From the NCBI RefSeq assembly GCF_002873335.1, contig NZ_MCUW01000009.1:130065-194064 (forward strand): a stretch of DNA of 64,000 nt, given 5' to 3'. Made by a program: the position numbers and the translations under genes. This document shows, piece after piece, positions 44,818 through 54,541 of the stretch; the stretch's first letter is position 1; each line of letters starts with the position of its first letter. The stretch comes from Vibrio sp. 10N.286.49.B1. Lineage in GTDB: Bacteria > Pseudomonadota > Gammaproteobacteria > Enterobacterales > Vibrionaceae. Below the pieces are notes generated by a model. It ran no database searches and was not told the DNA's origin. It worked only from the letters and a program-made list of their open reading frames with translations.

Positions 44818-47800
44818 AGACTCATCGTTATCTAGCAGCACAAACTTAGAGGGTGAGACGCCAAAATAGAGCTTAAAACGCTGTGAAAAATACGAAGGAT
44901 CATTAAATCCACAAGCAAAGGCAACATCGGCGACCTTGTCTCCTTGCAGTAGCATCTCACATGCTTTTTCCATTCTAACTTCACTTAAGTAGTCAGAAAA
45001 CGTAACGCCAAACAAAGATTTAAATCGCCTTTGTAAACTACGTTCAGAAATAAACAAGGCCTTGGCGGCACTTGATGTACTGAATTCCGCGTGAGTACAT
45101 TGCTCTGCGACTAACTGAATCACATTCGTTTTCCAGTCATCATGCTTAGCACTCGTTTTATCATGCGTTGTTGGCGACGTATTTGTTACGGGGCTAGGAG
45201 GAACAAATAACGGTTGATTATCAATCGTCGCCACTGAGTTCTCGCTATATAGGTTCCACCGTATCACCACTCGATTCAACTCACCCCTTTCAATAGGAAG
45301 CAGTTCCCCCCCCGAATTATGTATATGCATAGGTAAACGACTTGGGCTGAAGTCTAAGACTTTCTCTAAGTCCGTGCTTTCGAATCCCTCCGGCGCTCGG
45401 TTTACACTCGGAAACGGCAATCCTGAATCCTCAAATATCACGCTTAGCTTGGTTCGGTCCACATCGACAATAATGTCCATGACTTGCCCCCTGACTAGGC
45501 GCTTCAATGCACTTGCCAAAACAGAATTGAAAATAATATCTAGGTTGCAATCGTCTAAAATAACCTTACTTTGAGATGGTAAAACACCCAAATTAATTCG
45601 CACACCATGACTATCAAACTCTTGTTGCCAAGCCTTAACGGAAAAATAAATAAACGCACTCACAGAACATACTGGCGAACGTTGACTGTCTTTATTAAAA
45701 ACCGCTTCGAGGTTATTGAATGGTTCATCGTGATGCTTATTATCCCGATGCATTTTTTCTTGATATTCTCGATACCAAACATTCTGTTTTGATGCATCCA
45801 TTGCCGCTTTCACTAAGTCACGTACGACCTCTTGCCTGACGTGAAAAACTTTACGTAGTTGCTGATTACTCCGAATAAGCACTCGGCTTTGATGCTGCAA
45901 TTGCTCTGTTTTAAGCGATACCTGAGTCTTTAACATCTTATTAATTGCGGTAACACGTCGCGAACGCCATAGAACACCCCAGATAATCACCACCAGCAAC
46001 ATCACCACACTAAACGCATAGAAGCGAATAGACTTATACCATGGGGTTAGCACCACAAATTGAAATGATTTTAGGCGATGCGCGCTCTCATCACCACGCA
46101 CGCGAACGGATAGTTGGTGAGTCCCTTCAGCAGGTTTATCCAAGCTCAACTCAAGCCCTTGGATAGGTGTCCAGTCTTCATCACCATCAAAACGGTATTC
46201 AACGGTTTTTCCCGAAGAAAATGGCCAAACGCCGAATCTAGCACTTATCGATTCACCATATGGAATACGCAGCACTTCTGATGGCTTCATTCCAATCGAC
46301 ACGGGTTGGTTATCAACGCGAAGTTCTGTTATCAATACGGTTTGAGTGGGGTATGACGCGCTCAACACCTCATCAGAGGTAAATTCGACAATGCCATATC
46401 GAGAACCTACAGCAACCGCATCAGTGTCTTGGTTATACGCACAACTACCATCAATAAATTCATTGTTTATTACACCATAGGGCTCTGAGAGCTCACGCAA
46501 CAAGGCACCCGTATGTAAGTGTGCACTTACGCCTCTCGATGTGATAAGCCATATTGCCTCTTTACTTTGAGTGACACATACCGGTCTAATATTATTTTGT
46601 GGCAAGGCTATTGGCGTCAATACTTGGTTCAGCAGGTGATAATTGAATACACCGTAGCTACTCACCGCCCAAAGTCCCTCTCGGGTATCCGTCATTTCAA
46701 TCACACGTCCAAAGGACTCACTGTCATTGACGTAGTGGCTCTTATCCTTATCTATCAGATACAATCCATGATCCGTACCAACCGCTAACTTTTTGTTTGT
46801 TAGTGCTTTCAGCGACGTAATTTTAGCTGGCAGGTGTTTTTTCAGTATCCAGTCTTGACCGAAATCTCGTAGTGTATGGTTGGATAGATCAATCGCTAAT
46901 ACGCGCAGTCCACTGCTCACCCAGAGAGTATCATCATCGTTATCAAAGCCACGAAAAGACAGATGATCGATCTCTGCTGGCAATGTAGGAAACTCATCCA
47001 TTAACGACGCTACCCGGTAGCGACCTAAATCTAACGATAACAGTCCTCTCTCGGTTGCCAGCCAAAGGGTCTTACCCCGCTGTGCAACAGAAGAGACCTG
47101 CCCCCAAAATACCAACGTTGATAATCCATCATTATTGATGGAATACAGGCCATTATTGGTCACAACCCAGTATCCACCGAGTGGGTTGTCGAACATATCT
47201 AATTTCGTATCAACCCTTCGTAAATCCTCTTGATGTGTCACTGAAAACCGACGAAATAACGCATCATACTCAGAAAAATAACGCACTCCGCTGTTGGTCG
47301 CTATCCACATACCCTGCTTGCCATCTCGAGCTAAAGAGTAAATTTTTTCCCCCATCAGACCATATTCATCATTAGGGTTTACCTCGACTTTGCTGGCTTG
47401 CTTGGTTCGCTTATCAACAAGGTAGAGTCCGTGCTCTGTTCCTAACCAAAGGTATTGTTCTGATTCGTCGATGGTCAACACATGCGAACGCGCTAGACCA
47501 AAATACTGGGACTGTGAGGAACTCAAAGAGTAGATTTCTGCACCGGTGGTGTAGCCAACAATGAGCTGGTTTAAGTCGGTAGAATAATAAAGCGTCGTGG
47601 CCAACGCGCTTGTGGACAGTTTAACTCGGCTCAGAACATGGTTATCCCAAGCAAAGACGCCAACGGAAGTTGCGAAGTACCATGTGTTGTGCACCAATAT
47701 GGCATCCGATACGTCTATCGTTAAACCTGAATGAAAAGGCTCAAATTTCTGCAGCGATACCTCTGTCACTCGTCTATCCCCCATTGAATAGAGATAAATA

Positions 47801-48312
47801 TTCATCTCATCGACAAACCAGAGATAGTCTTTTGATGCGCCAACTTTACTTATCGTATTAATCAAGTCCACATCATAAACATGCCGTTCATTGCCAGTCG
47901 GAACCTGTGCGTACACGCTATGATTGCGGTAATACCAAAACTGCCCATGCGAAAAGGTAGATGATGAGGCCTCAAATGGGGGATTCTCTACAGCGACAAA
48001 ACGGCTACCATCGAAAAAGCGTAATTGGTCATGAACGTCAAATGACCACAAGCCCCCTTGCTGACCCATATTGAGTTTTTTAGCGGGTAAATACTGCCCT
48101 TGTGATTGCATTTGAAGTGGATAAAAAATAGGGGGAAATTCGGATGCAATAGCCTTAGAGGCGATCATGACCGATAATACAAGCATGCTCTGCAGTAGGC
48201 CTGAATAGGTTATTGTAAGCCTTCTATACAAATACGCTCTCAACAATCTGCCCATGACTCGAGTAAGAGACATGGGCAGTAAACGTCGTTGGATAGAGGC
48301 AATGTCAGTCAA
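44812..48312 (-). CDS. Membrane-spanning propeller sensor fused to an AraC-family DNA-binding domain
   Basis: The 1166-residue protein has an N-terminal hydrophobic segment (about residues 38-57), then a periplasmic region of two-component-type propeller repeats (WLGTEHGLYLVDKRT, MWIATNSGVRYF, LWLATERGLLSLDL), a Y_Y_Y-like domain (~690-755), a second membrane helix (~763-785), a coiled segment, a region like a degraded kinase ATPase domain (~870-1020) and a C-terminal AraC helix-turn-helix (~1061-1166, ALFISERSLQRRFKSLFG, VADVAFACGFNDPSYFSQRF). I see no H-box histidine and no receiver domain. It thus looks like a one-component transmembrane regulator derived from hybrid two-component systems. 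Its ligand and targets are unknown. It converges on pxpABC. Confidence 0.85.
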   Translation of the reverse strand: MTDIASIQRRLLPMSLTRVMGRLLRAYLYRRLTITYSGLLQSMLVLSVMIASKAIASEFPPIFYPLQMQSQGQYLPAKKLNMGQQGGLWSFDVHDQLRFFDGSRFVAVENPPFEASSSTFSHGQFWYYRNHSVYAQVPTGNERHVYDVDLINTISKVGASKDYLWFVDEMNIYLYSMGDRRVTEVSLQKFEPFHSGLTIDVSDAILVHNTWYFATSVGVFAWDNHVLSRVKLSTSALATTLYYSTDLNQLIVGYTTGAEIYSLSSSQSQYFGLARSHVLTIDESEQYLWLGTEHGLYLVDKRTKQASKVEVNPNDEYGLMGEKIYSLARDGKQGMWIATNSGVRYFSEYDALFRRFSVTHQEDLRRVDTKLDMFDNPLGGYWVVTNNGLYSINNDGLSTLVFWGQVSSVAQRGKTLWLATERGLLSLDLGRYRVASLMDEFPTLPAEIDHLSFRGFDNDDDTLWVSSGLRVLAIDLSNHTLRDFGQDWILKKHLPAKITSLKALTNKKLAVGTDHGLYLIDKDKSHYVNDSESFGRVIEMTDTREGLWAVSSYGVFNYHLLNQVLTPIALPQNNIRPVCVTQSKEAIWLITSRGVSAHLHTGALLRELSEPYGVINNEFIDGSCAYNQDTDAVAVGSRYGIVEFTSDEVLSASYPTQTVLITELRVDNQPVSIGMKPSEVLRIPYGESISARFGVWPFSSGKTVEYRFDGDEDWTPIQGLELSLDKPAEGTHQLSVRVRGDESAHRLKSFQFVVLTPWYKSIRFYAFSVVMLLVVIIWGVLWRSRRVTAINKMLKTQVSLKTEQLQHQSRVLIRSNQQLRKVFHVRQEVVRDLVKAAMDASKQNVWYREYQEKMHRDNKHHDEPFNNLEAVFNKDSQRSPVCSVSAFIYFSVKAWQQEFDSHGVRINLGVLPSQSKVILDDCNLDIIFNSVLASALKRLVRGQVMDIIVDVDRTKLSVIFEDSGLPFPSVNRAPEGFESTDLEKVLDFSPSRLPMHIHNSGGELLPIERGELNRVVIRWNLYSENSVATIDNQPLFVPPSPVTNTSPTTHDKTSAKHDDWKTNVIQLVAEQCTHAEFSTSSAAKALFISERSLQRRFKSLFGVTFSDYLSEVRMEKACEMLLQGDKVADVAFACGFNDPSYFSQRFKLYFGVSPSKFVLLDNDESS

Positions 48313-48451
48313 GGTAAACCTGGTTAATTCGCGTCGATAATTATCACCAATTTAATCGATTTGACCTTTTTATTAAAGCGTTCTTCTAAAAAACATCGGT
48401 TAATCTGTTTATTGGATCACACCCATGCTAGTTAAAGCTCACTCGCTCACT

Positions 48452-49333
48452 TTATTCTTGCAACAAACAATCAGAGTAACTCATTGAAATCGATTCAAGG
48501 AAAGTGAAATAACTGCCTTTTTCAATAGCAATATCGGTGCCTAAAGGATCGAGTCTACCGATGTGAGTACCCGTACCGCGGGTAACGGTTTCAATAACAG
48601 CCGGTGTATACTGAGGCTCAGCAAACACACATTTTACCTGTTCACTTTTTAATGTACTTTTAATATTAATCAGCGTCTTAGCACCCGGCTTACGCTCTGG
48701 ACTCACGGTAAAATGACCAAGATTATTGAGTCCAAAGTACGACTCGAAATACCCGTATGCGTCATGAAATACGTAATAGCCTTCTTCTTTGATTGGGGCA
48801 AGCGTGTGTTTTATTTTATCTTCGGTCAGGCTAAGGTTTCGCTTAAAATCCGCGAGCTTCGCAGCGTACTTTTCCTGGTTATCAGGATCCACTTCAATGA
48901 GTTTTTGACTAATTGCCTGCGCGACTATTACCGCTTGCGCGGGTCCCAACCAAACATGCGGGTCGTAACTACCATGGTGATGACCTTCATGACCATGGTC
49001 ATCACTACCGAACTCACGCAGTGGCAGCCCGTCAATATCAGTAATTTTTACGACATTAGTATTACCGTCGAGCGACTTGGCAAGAAAGCTCTCAAGGTCA
49101 GGTCCAAACCAGACGACCAAATCACTGCTTCGCAATCTTTTTACGTCTGATGGCTTCATTGCATAGTCGTGTGGCGATGCATTGGCGTTCAACAATGAAG
49201 AGGTTGTTTGGCCATCAAGGATCAACTCATGAGAGATCATTTCAAACGGTTTAATACTGCTTAACACTTCAAAAGCATTGGCTTTCATTGGTATTAATGT
49301 CGCTAGCGCAACAGTGGAAATATAACGGTACAT
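48452..49333 (-). CDS. znuA: Zinc ABC transporter substrate-binding protein ZnuA
   Basis: ZnuA captures zinc in the periplasm for the ZnuBC importer. The 293-residue protein has a signal peptide (MYRYISTVALATLIPMKANA) and the cluster A-I binding-protein layout: ASPHDYAMKPSD, a His-rich loop at ~105-125 (GSDDHGHEGHHHGSYDPHVW), YYVFHDAYGYFESYFGL and a late Asp/His region (GTHIGRLDPLG). The His loop is characteristic of ZnuA rather than manganese-binding relatives. It is divergent from znuCB across an 82-base region with a Zur-like operator. Confidence 0.95.
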   Translation of the reverse strand: MYRYISTVALATLIPMKANAFEVLSSIKPFEMISHELILDGQTTSSLLNANASPHDYAMKPSDVKRLRSSDLVVWFGPDLESFLAKSLDGNTNVVKITDIDGLPLREFGSDDHGHEGHHHGSYDPHVWLGPAQAVIVAQAISQKLIEVDPDNQEKYAAKLADFKRNLSLTEDKIKHTLAPIKEEGYYVFHDAYGYFESYFGLNNLGHFTVSPERKPGAKTLINIKSTLKSEQVKCVFAEPQYTPAVIETVTRGTGTHIGRLDPLGTDIAIEKGSYFTFLESISMSYSDCLLQE

Positions 49334-49370
49334 GGCGGTCTCTTATCATAGACTGGCTTAAGAATACGTT

Positions 49371-49391
49371 AAATGTTACATTATAACACTC
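49371..49391. promoter_or_regulatory. Zur-like operator between znuA and znuC
   Basis: AAATGTTACATTATAACACTC matches the Zur palindrome AAATGTTATAATATAACATTT at 17 of 21 positions. It lies in the 82-base divergent promoter region, so one site can repress both znuA and znuCB when zinc is sufficient. Confidence 0.75.
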
Positions 49392-49415
49392 AGCATTTGC
49401 AAATGAGTTCTATTC

Positions 49416-50204
49416 ATGTCCGAATTAATTCGGCTCGATGGTGTTTCTGTCGAGTTCGGTAAACGTCGTGTGCTCGATAACATCACATTGACGATCAATA
49501 AGGGTCAGATCCTTACACTAATTGGTCCTAACGGTGCCGGAAAGTCTACGCTTGTCAAAGTCGTATTAGGTCTGCAAAAACGCTATATAGGAAGCGTGGT
49601 TCGAGCTAAAAAGCTCCGTATTGGCTACGTGCCACAAAAGCTAAAGCTCAATGAAACCCTGCCACTAGATGTCAGTCGATTCTTAGCACTTGCCGGAAAA
49701 TACAGCGCGCAAGAACGACTTGATGCTTTAAAACTCGTAGGCGCAGAGCACCTTATCACGAGTAATATGCACCAGCTATCCGGTGGTGAAAATCAACGTG
49801 TTTTACTTGCTAGAGCTCTGCTGCAAAGGCCTGATATACTAGTCTTGGATGAACCCGCTCAAGGCGTAGATGTGCAAGGTCAGATTGATTTGTATGAATT
49901 AATTGATACTATTCGTCACCGCTTCGGCTGCGCGGTTTTTATGGTCTCCCATGATTTGCACTTAGTCATGGCAAAAACGGATGATGTGATCTGTCTTCAT
50001 CACCACATCTGTTGTCAGGGTAGCCCACAAACTATTACACAACATCCGTCCTATATTGCATTGTTTGGCAGTGCCACCAAGGAAACCTTGGCATTTTATC
50101 AACACCAACACAGTCACCATCATCATGATTTATCGGGCGACGCTGTATCGGGTGATGCTGCACAATGTGGACATCATAAACACGGGCATTCGCATCATGA
50201 TTGA
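49416..50204 (+). CDS. znuC: Zinc ABC transporter ATP-binding protein ZnuC
   Basis: The ATPase of the zinc importer, 262 residues. Walker [10 protein letters not shown] is near residue 38, the signature [19 protein letters not shown] and Walker [14 protein letters not shown] follow, then the H-loop VSHDLH. The C-terminal ~35 residues are His-rich ([21 protein letters not shown]), probably a cytoplasmic zinc-binding tail. It overlaps znuB by 8 bases. Confidence 0.96.
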   Translation: MSELIRLDGVSVEFGKRRVLDNITLTINKGQILTLIGPNGAGKSTLVKVVLGLQKRYIGSVVRAKKLRIGYVPQKLKLNETLPLDVSRFLALAGKYSAQERLDALKLVGAEHLITSNMHQLSGGENQRVLLARALLQRPDILVLDEPAQGVDVQGQIDLYELIDTIRHRFGCAVFMVSHDLHLVMAKTDDVICLHHHICCQGSPQTITQHPSYIALFGSATKETLAFYQHQHSHHHHDLSGDAVSGDAAQCGHHKHGHSHHD

Positions 50205-50982
50205 GTTTCTACTTCCTTCGATTCTTGCAGGCCTTGGTATTGCCTTGATTGCAGGGCCACTTGGCTCTTTTGTAGTCTGGCGAAAAATGGCTTATTTTGG
50301 CGATACACTGGCGCACGCTTCGTTGATGGGGCTAGCTCTGGGTTTTCTGTTCAACATTAATCTCTATTTAGCACTCATTATTTGCTGTATGGCATTGGCT
50401 GTTATCTTAGTGACTCTGCAAAAGCAGCAACTTGTCGCCACTGATACGCTTCTTGGTATTTTGGCACACAGCGCGCTATCCCTCGGGTTGGTTGCCGTTA
50501 GCTTCTTAGACAATATCCGCGTTGATTTAATGAGCTACTTATTTGGTGATTTGCTTGCCGTATCGCCAACGGATCTCGTTTACATCTATTGTGGGGTACT
50601 CGTTATTGGTGGGTTATTGTTTGTCTTTTGGCGTCCGTTGCTTTCTACGACCGTGAGTGAAGACCTTGCTGCTGTTGAGGGCGTCAATGTCGACCTAATG
50701 CGCTTACTGATCATGCTCATGGTAGGGCTTGTGATAGCCATTGGGATGAAATTTGTCGGTGCGCTCATCATGACGTCCCTACTCATTATTCCAGCAGCGA
50801 CCGCACGTAAATTTACCCGCACGCCTGAGCGAATGGCCTTTACAGCCTCGATTATCGGGATGATTGCCGTATTATGTGGACTCAGCTTGTCTTGGCTTTA
50901 TGACACACCAGCCGGGCCATCGGTCGTCATAAGCGCTGCGGCATTTTTCTTGATGGCTCAGCTTGTTCCTTCCAGAGATTAG
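50197..50982 (+). CDS. znuB: Zinc ABC transporter permease ZnuB
   Basis: The membrane subunit of the zinc importer. I start at the ATG at 50197 ([17 protein letters not shown]), which overlaps the znuC end by 8 bases and gives 261 residues, the E. coli length; the longer frame from 50056 reads through the znuC tail. Multiple hydrophobic helices and the family motifs [26 protein letters not shown] and [19 protein letters not shown] are visible. The stop is followed by a terminator shared with sucD. Confidence 0.95.
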   Translation: MIEFLLPSILAGLGIALIAGPLGSFVVWRKMAYFGDTLAHASLMGLALGFLFNINLYLALIICCMALAVILVTLQKQQLVATDTLLGILAHSALSLGLVAVSFLDNIRVDLMSYLFGDLLAVSPTDLVYIYCGVLVIGGLLFVFWRPLLSTTVSEDLAAVEGVNVDLMRLLIMLMVGLVIAIGMKFVGALIMTSLLIIPAATARKFTRTPERMAFTASIIGMIAVLCGLSLSWLYDTPAGPSVVISAAAFFLMAQLVPSRD

Positions 50983-51034
50983 ATCCTGGCTACTTACTCG
51001 CGAGTTTTGAGTAGGTTAAAAAAATGATGACCAT

Positions 51035-51062
51035 AAAAAATGGCTCCCTAGGGAGCCATTTT
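51035..51062. terminator. Bidirectional terminator between znuB and sucD
   Basis: AAAATGGCTCCC-TA-GGGAGCCATTTT is a perfect 12-bp stem with a 2-base spacer and A/T runs on both sides, separating the convergent znuCB and suc transcripts. Confidence 0.85.
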
Positions 51063-51086
51063 ATGCATTCTACAACTGACTAACGC

Positions 51087-51959
51087 TTACCAGCCAGTGA
51101 CTTCACGAAGTGCTTTACCGATATCAGCAAGGCTTTTCACTGTTTTGACGCCAGCTTCTTCAAGTGCTGCAAACTTATCTTCAGCCGTACCTTTACCACC
51201 AGAGATAATTGCGCCAGCATGGCCCATACGCTTACCAGGAGGAGCAGTAACACCTGCGATGTAAGAAACGACTGGCTTAGTGACATTAGCTTTAATGTAC
51301 GCTGCCGCTTCTTCTTCCGCTGTACCGCCGATCTCACCAATCATTACGATGGCTTCTGTCTCAGGATCTTCTTGGAAAAGCTTAAGAATATCGATGAAGT
51401 TTGAACCTGGGATCGGGTCACCACCAATACCAACACAAGTCGACTGACCGAAACCTTCGTCGGTAGTTTGCTTAACGGCTTCATAAGTCAGCGTACCTGA
51501 GCGAGAAACGATGCCCACTTTACCTTTCTTATGAATATGACCCGGCATAATACCAATCTTACATTCATCAGGCGTAATCACGCCTGGACAGTTAGGTCCA
51601 ATCATCACAACACCCGCTTCATCTAGACGGACTTTAACGTCAAGAAGATCAAGCGTAGGAATGCCTTCAGTGATAGTGACGATGAGCTTTATGCCAGCAT
51701 CAATCGCTTCAAGAATCGCATCTTTACAAAACGGTGCTGGTACATAGATAACTGACGCAGTAGCGCCTGTTGCTTCTACTGCCTGACGAACGGTATTGAA
51801 CACCGGAAGACCAAGATGCGTTTGACCGCCTTTACCCGGAGAAACACCACCAACCATTTGTGTTCCGTAGTCAATCGCTTGCTCTGAGTGGAATGTACCT
51901 TGACCACCAGTGAAGCCCTGACAAATAACTTTCGTATCTTTATTAATTAGTACAGACAT
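51087..51959 (-). CDS. sucD: Succinyl-CoA synthetase alpha subunit SucD
   Basis: SucD binds CoA and carries the phosphohistidine of succinyl-CoA synthetase, which makes ATP (or GTP) from succinyl-CoA in the TCA cycle. The 290-residue protein has the CoA-binding Rossmann domain ([20 protein letters not shown]) and the active His247 in [13 protein letters not shown] (counting Met1; His246 in E. coli numbering). Its start overlaps the end of sucC by one base. Last gene of the sdh-suc block. Confidence 0.97.
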   Translation of the reverse strand: MSVLINKDTKVICQGFTGGQGTFHSEQAIDYGTQMVGGVSPGKGGQTHLGLPVFNTVRQAVEATGATASVIYVPAPFCKDAILEAIDAGIKLIVTITEGIPTLDLLDVKVRLDEAGVVMIGPNCPGVITPDECKIGIMPGHIHKKGKVGIVSRSGTLTYEAVKQTTDEGFGQSTCVGIGGDPIPGSNFIDILKLFQEDPETEAIVMIGEIGGTAEEEAAAYIKANVTKPVVSYIAGVTAPPGKRMGHAGAIISGGKGTAEDKFAALEEAGVKTVKSLADIGKALREVTGW

Positions 51960-53125
51960 TATTTGCCCTCCGCTGCAGCAACAACTTTTTCCGCAGCTTC
52001 AGTTAGAGAAGTCGCAGCAATGATATTTAGACCACTTTCCGCAAGTTTTTGCGAACCTAACGGCGCGTTGTTACCTTCAAGGCGAACAACAACTGGCACT
52101 TCCACACCGACTTCTTCAACCGCACCGATGATGCCGTCAGCAATAAGATCACAACGTACAATACCGCCAAAGATGTTCACAAGAACCGCTTTAACATTGG
52201 TGTCGGATAAGATGATTTTAAAGGCTTCCGTTACACGTTCTTTCGTCGCGCCGCCCCCGACATCAAGGAAGTTAGCAGGTTGACCGCCGTGCAGGTTAAC
52301 GATGTCCATTGTGCCCATCGCTAGGCCAGCACCGTTAACCATACAGCCAATGCTGCCATCTAGTGCTACGTAGTTAAGTTCCCACTGTGCCGCATGTGCT
52401 TCACGCTCATCTTCTTGCGATGGATCGTGCATCTCACGCAGTTTAGGTTGACGGTACATCGCATTTGAATCGATGTTGATTTTTCCGTCAAGGCAAAGAA
52501 GGTTACCTTCTGCCGTCACAACCAGTGGGTTAATTTCTAATAGGGCTAAATCGTACTGAGCAAACATGTTGCCAAGACCTAGGAAGATCTTAACGAACTG
52601 TTTGATTTGATCACCAACGAGGCCAAGCTTGAATGCAAGCTCGCGCCCTTGGTAAGCCTGAGGACCCACTAATGGGTCAATGGCCGCTTGATGAATGAGC
52701 TCTGGGGTTTCTTCTGCAATTTTCTCAATATCTACGCCACCTTCCGTCGAAGCCATAAAGACAATTCGACGAGTCGCGCGATCAACAACTGCGCCTAGGT
52801 ACAGTTCATTGGCGATATTTGATGCTTCTTCAACCAAGATTTTCGTCACTGGTTGGCCATTTGCATCCGTTTGGAAAGTGACCAGGTTTTTACCAAGCCA
52901 TTTTTGTGCAAACGCTTTAACGCCTTCTTTCGTATCATGCAACTCAACGCCACCCGCTTTACCGCGGCCACCAGCGTGTACCTGACACTTCACTACTTTT
53001 TTTTCTGTGCTAATACGACCAGCCGCTTCAAAAGCTTCCTGAGCCGTATCACATGCGAAACCTTCTGGTACAGGCAAACCGAATTCTGCAAACAGCTGTT
53101 TGGCTTGATATTCATGCAAATTCAT
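51959..53125 (-). CDS. sucC: Succinyl-CoA synthetase beta subunit SucC
   Basis: The ATP-grasp nucleotide-binding subunit of succinyl-CoA synthetase. At 388 residues it equals E. coli SucC. The start [35 protein letters not shown] and [18 protein letters not shown] are typical. It follows sucB after an unusually wide 189-base gap that contains a hairpin, so sucCD may have its own promoter or differential expression. Confidence 0.97.
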   Translation of the reverse strand: MNLHEYQAKQLFAEFGLPVPEGFACDTAQEAFEAAGRISTEKKVVKCQVHAGGRGKAGGVELHDTKEGVKAFAQKWLGKNLVTFQTDANGQPVTKILVEEASNIANELYLGAVVDRATRRIVFMASTEGGVDIEKIAEETPELIHQAAIDPLVGPQAYQGRELAFKLGLVGDQIKQFVKIFLGLGNMFAQYDLALLEINPLVVTAEGNLLCLDGKINIDSNAMYRQPKLREMHDPSQEDEREAHAAQWELNYVALDGSIGCMVNGAGLAMGTMDIVNLHGGQPANFLDVGGGATKERVTEAFKIILSDTNVKAVLVNIFGGIVRCDLIADGIIGAVEEVGVEVPVVVRLEGNNAPLGSQKLAESGLNIIAATSLTEAAEKVVAAAEGK

Positions 53126-53225
53126 TTCGTTATTCCATTTGTTTATCCCTAAAGGGATTTATTATTTCCATAAAGCCGATAAGTTGGCCATACGTCTGTA
53201 GGAGGTACTTCTACGAATCGCCCAT

Positions 53226-53272
53226 AAAAGGGCTAAATAAGAGCTAGACGCTGAGCCTGCCTAGCCCCTTTT
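53226..53272 (-). promoter_or_regulatory. Hairpin in the sucB-sucC gap
   Basis: AAAAGGG(C)TA and TAGCCCCTTTT form a stem with one bulge around a 26-base loop. On the minus strand it ends in TTTT followed by A, so it resembles a weak terminator or attenuator between sucB and sucC. Confidence 0.4.
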
Positions 53273-53314
53273 ACTTTGGATGTTTAACCACCCAAATGAA
53301 CAAACAACACGTGA

Positions 53315-54520
53315 CTATACGTCGAGCAATAAGCGTGCTGGATCTTCTAGTAGTTCTTTAATCGTAACCAAGAAACCAACCGACTCACGACCATCAACAA
53401 GACGGTGATCGTAAGACAGCGCTAGATACATCATTGGTAAGATTTCAACCTTGCCATTCACCGCCATTGGTCGGTCTTGGATCTTATGCATACCCAAAAT
53501 AGCCGCTTGCGGTGGGTTAATAATTGGCGTCGACATTAGAGAACCAAACACGCCACCATTAGTAATAGTGAAGTTACCGCCAATCAACTCTTCAACGGTT
53601 AGCTTGCCATCACGACCTTTTATCGCCAGGTCTTTAATGCCTTTTTCGATGCCAGCAAACCCGAGCGTGTCACAGTCTTTTAGGACAGGTGTCACCAAAC
53701 CACGAGGCGTTGATACCGCCATGCTAATATCGAAATAATTGTGATAAACAATTTCATCGCCATCGATTGAAGCGTTCACTTCAGGGTAACGTTTTAGTGC
53801 CTCTGTTACGGCTTTCACGTAGAAAGACATAAAGCCCAAACGTGTGCCGTGACGCTCTTCAAACTGGTCTTTATATTGCTTACGCAAGTCCATGATTGGC
53901 TTCATGTTCACTTCGTTAAACGTCGTTAGCATGGCCGTGCTGTTTTTCGCTTCAAGCAGTCGCTCTGCAACACGTTTGCGAAGACGCGTCATTGGAACGC
54001 GTTTTTGGCTACGAGCCGAGATTGGTACAGCCACTGCAACATCATCTGCCTGCGGTGCTTTTTTCGCAGAAGCAAGATGGGCGTCAATATCTTCACGAGT
54101 GATTCGGCCACCAACTCCAGTGCCTTTCACATCTTCAGCTCTCAAGCTATGCTCCGCCAATAGGCGACGTACCGCTGGGCTCAATGCGTCATTTGACTCT
54201 TCCGTCAATGCCGCTTTATGGCGCTTATCCGGTGAGGCTTGCGTTGCGTCAGTGGTATCTTTTGTCGGCTCTCCGGCAACAGCACCAGGCTTCAAGCGAG
54301 CAATGAGTTCTTTTGATAATACGGTTGCGCCTTCTTCTTGAATGATTTCTTCAAGTACACCCGCCTCTGGAGCCGGCACTTCTAGCACAACTTTGTCGGT
54401 TTCAATATCTACAATGACTTCATCACGAGCCACGGCTTCGCCTGGTTTCTTATGCCAAGTCGCGACGGTTGCATCAGCGACAGATTCAGGTAAGTCTGGA
54501 ACCAGAATTTCAATTGTCAT
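53315..54520 (-). CDS. sucB: Dihydrolipoyl succinyltransferase E2 component SucB
   Basis: The E2 core of the 2-oxoglutarate dehydrogenase complex. The 401-residue protein has one lipoyl domain ([12 protein letters not shown] with the lipoylated Lys43), a linker, a peripheral subunit-binding domain ([36 protein letters not shown]) and the catalytic domain ending [16 protein letters not shown] with His372 and Asp376. It lies 21 bases downstream of sucA. Confidence 0.97.
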   Translation of the reverse strand: MTIEILVPDLPESVADATVATWHKKPGEAVARDEVIVDIETDKVVLEVPAPEAGVLEEIIQEEGATVLSKELIARLKPGAVAGEPTKDTTDATQASPDKRHKAALTEESNDALSPAVRRLLAEHSLRAEDVKGTGVGGRITREDIDAHLASAKKAPQADDVAVAVPISARSQKRVPMTRLRKRVAERLLEAKNSTAMLTTFNEVNMKPIMDLRKQYKDQFEERHGTRLGFMSFYVKAVTEALKRYPEVNASIDGDEIVYHNYFDISMAVSTPRGLVTPVLKDCDTLGFAGIEKGIKDLAIKGRDGKLTVEELIGGNFTITNGGVFGSLMSTPIINPPQAAILGMHKIQDRPMAVNGKVEILPMMYLALSYDHRLVDGRESVGFLVTIKELLEDPARLLLDV

Positions 54521-54541
54521 ATCTGTTTCTTCCTTTTACTT

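Noticed and set aside
46519..46788. 89-codon plus-strand frame inside the AraC-regulator gene
   Set aside because: Antisense shadow; no coding features, while the regulator frame has clear domain repeats.
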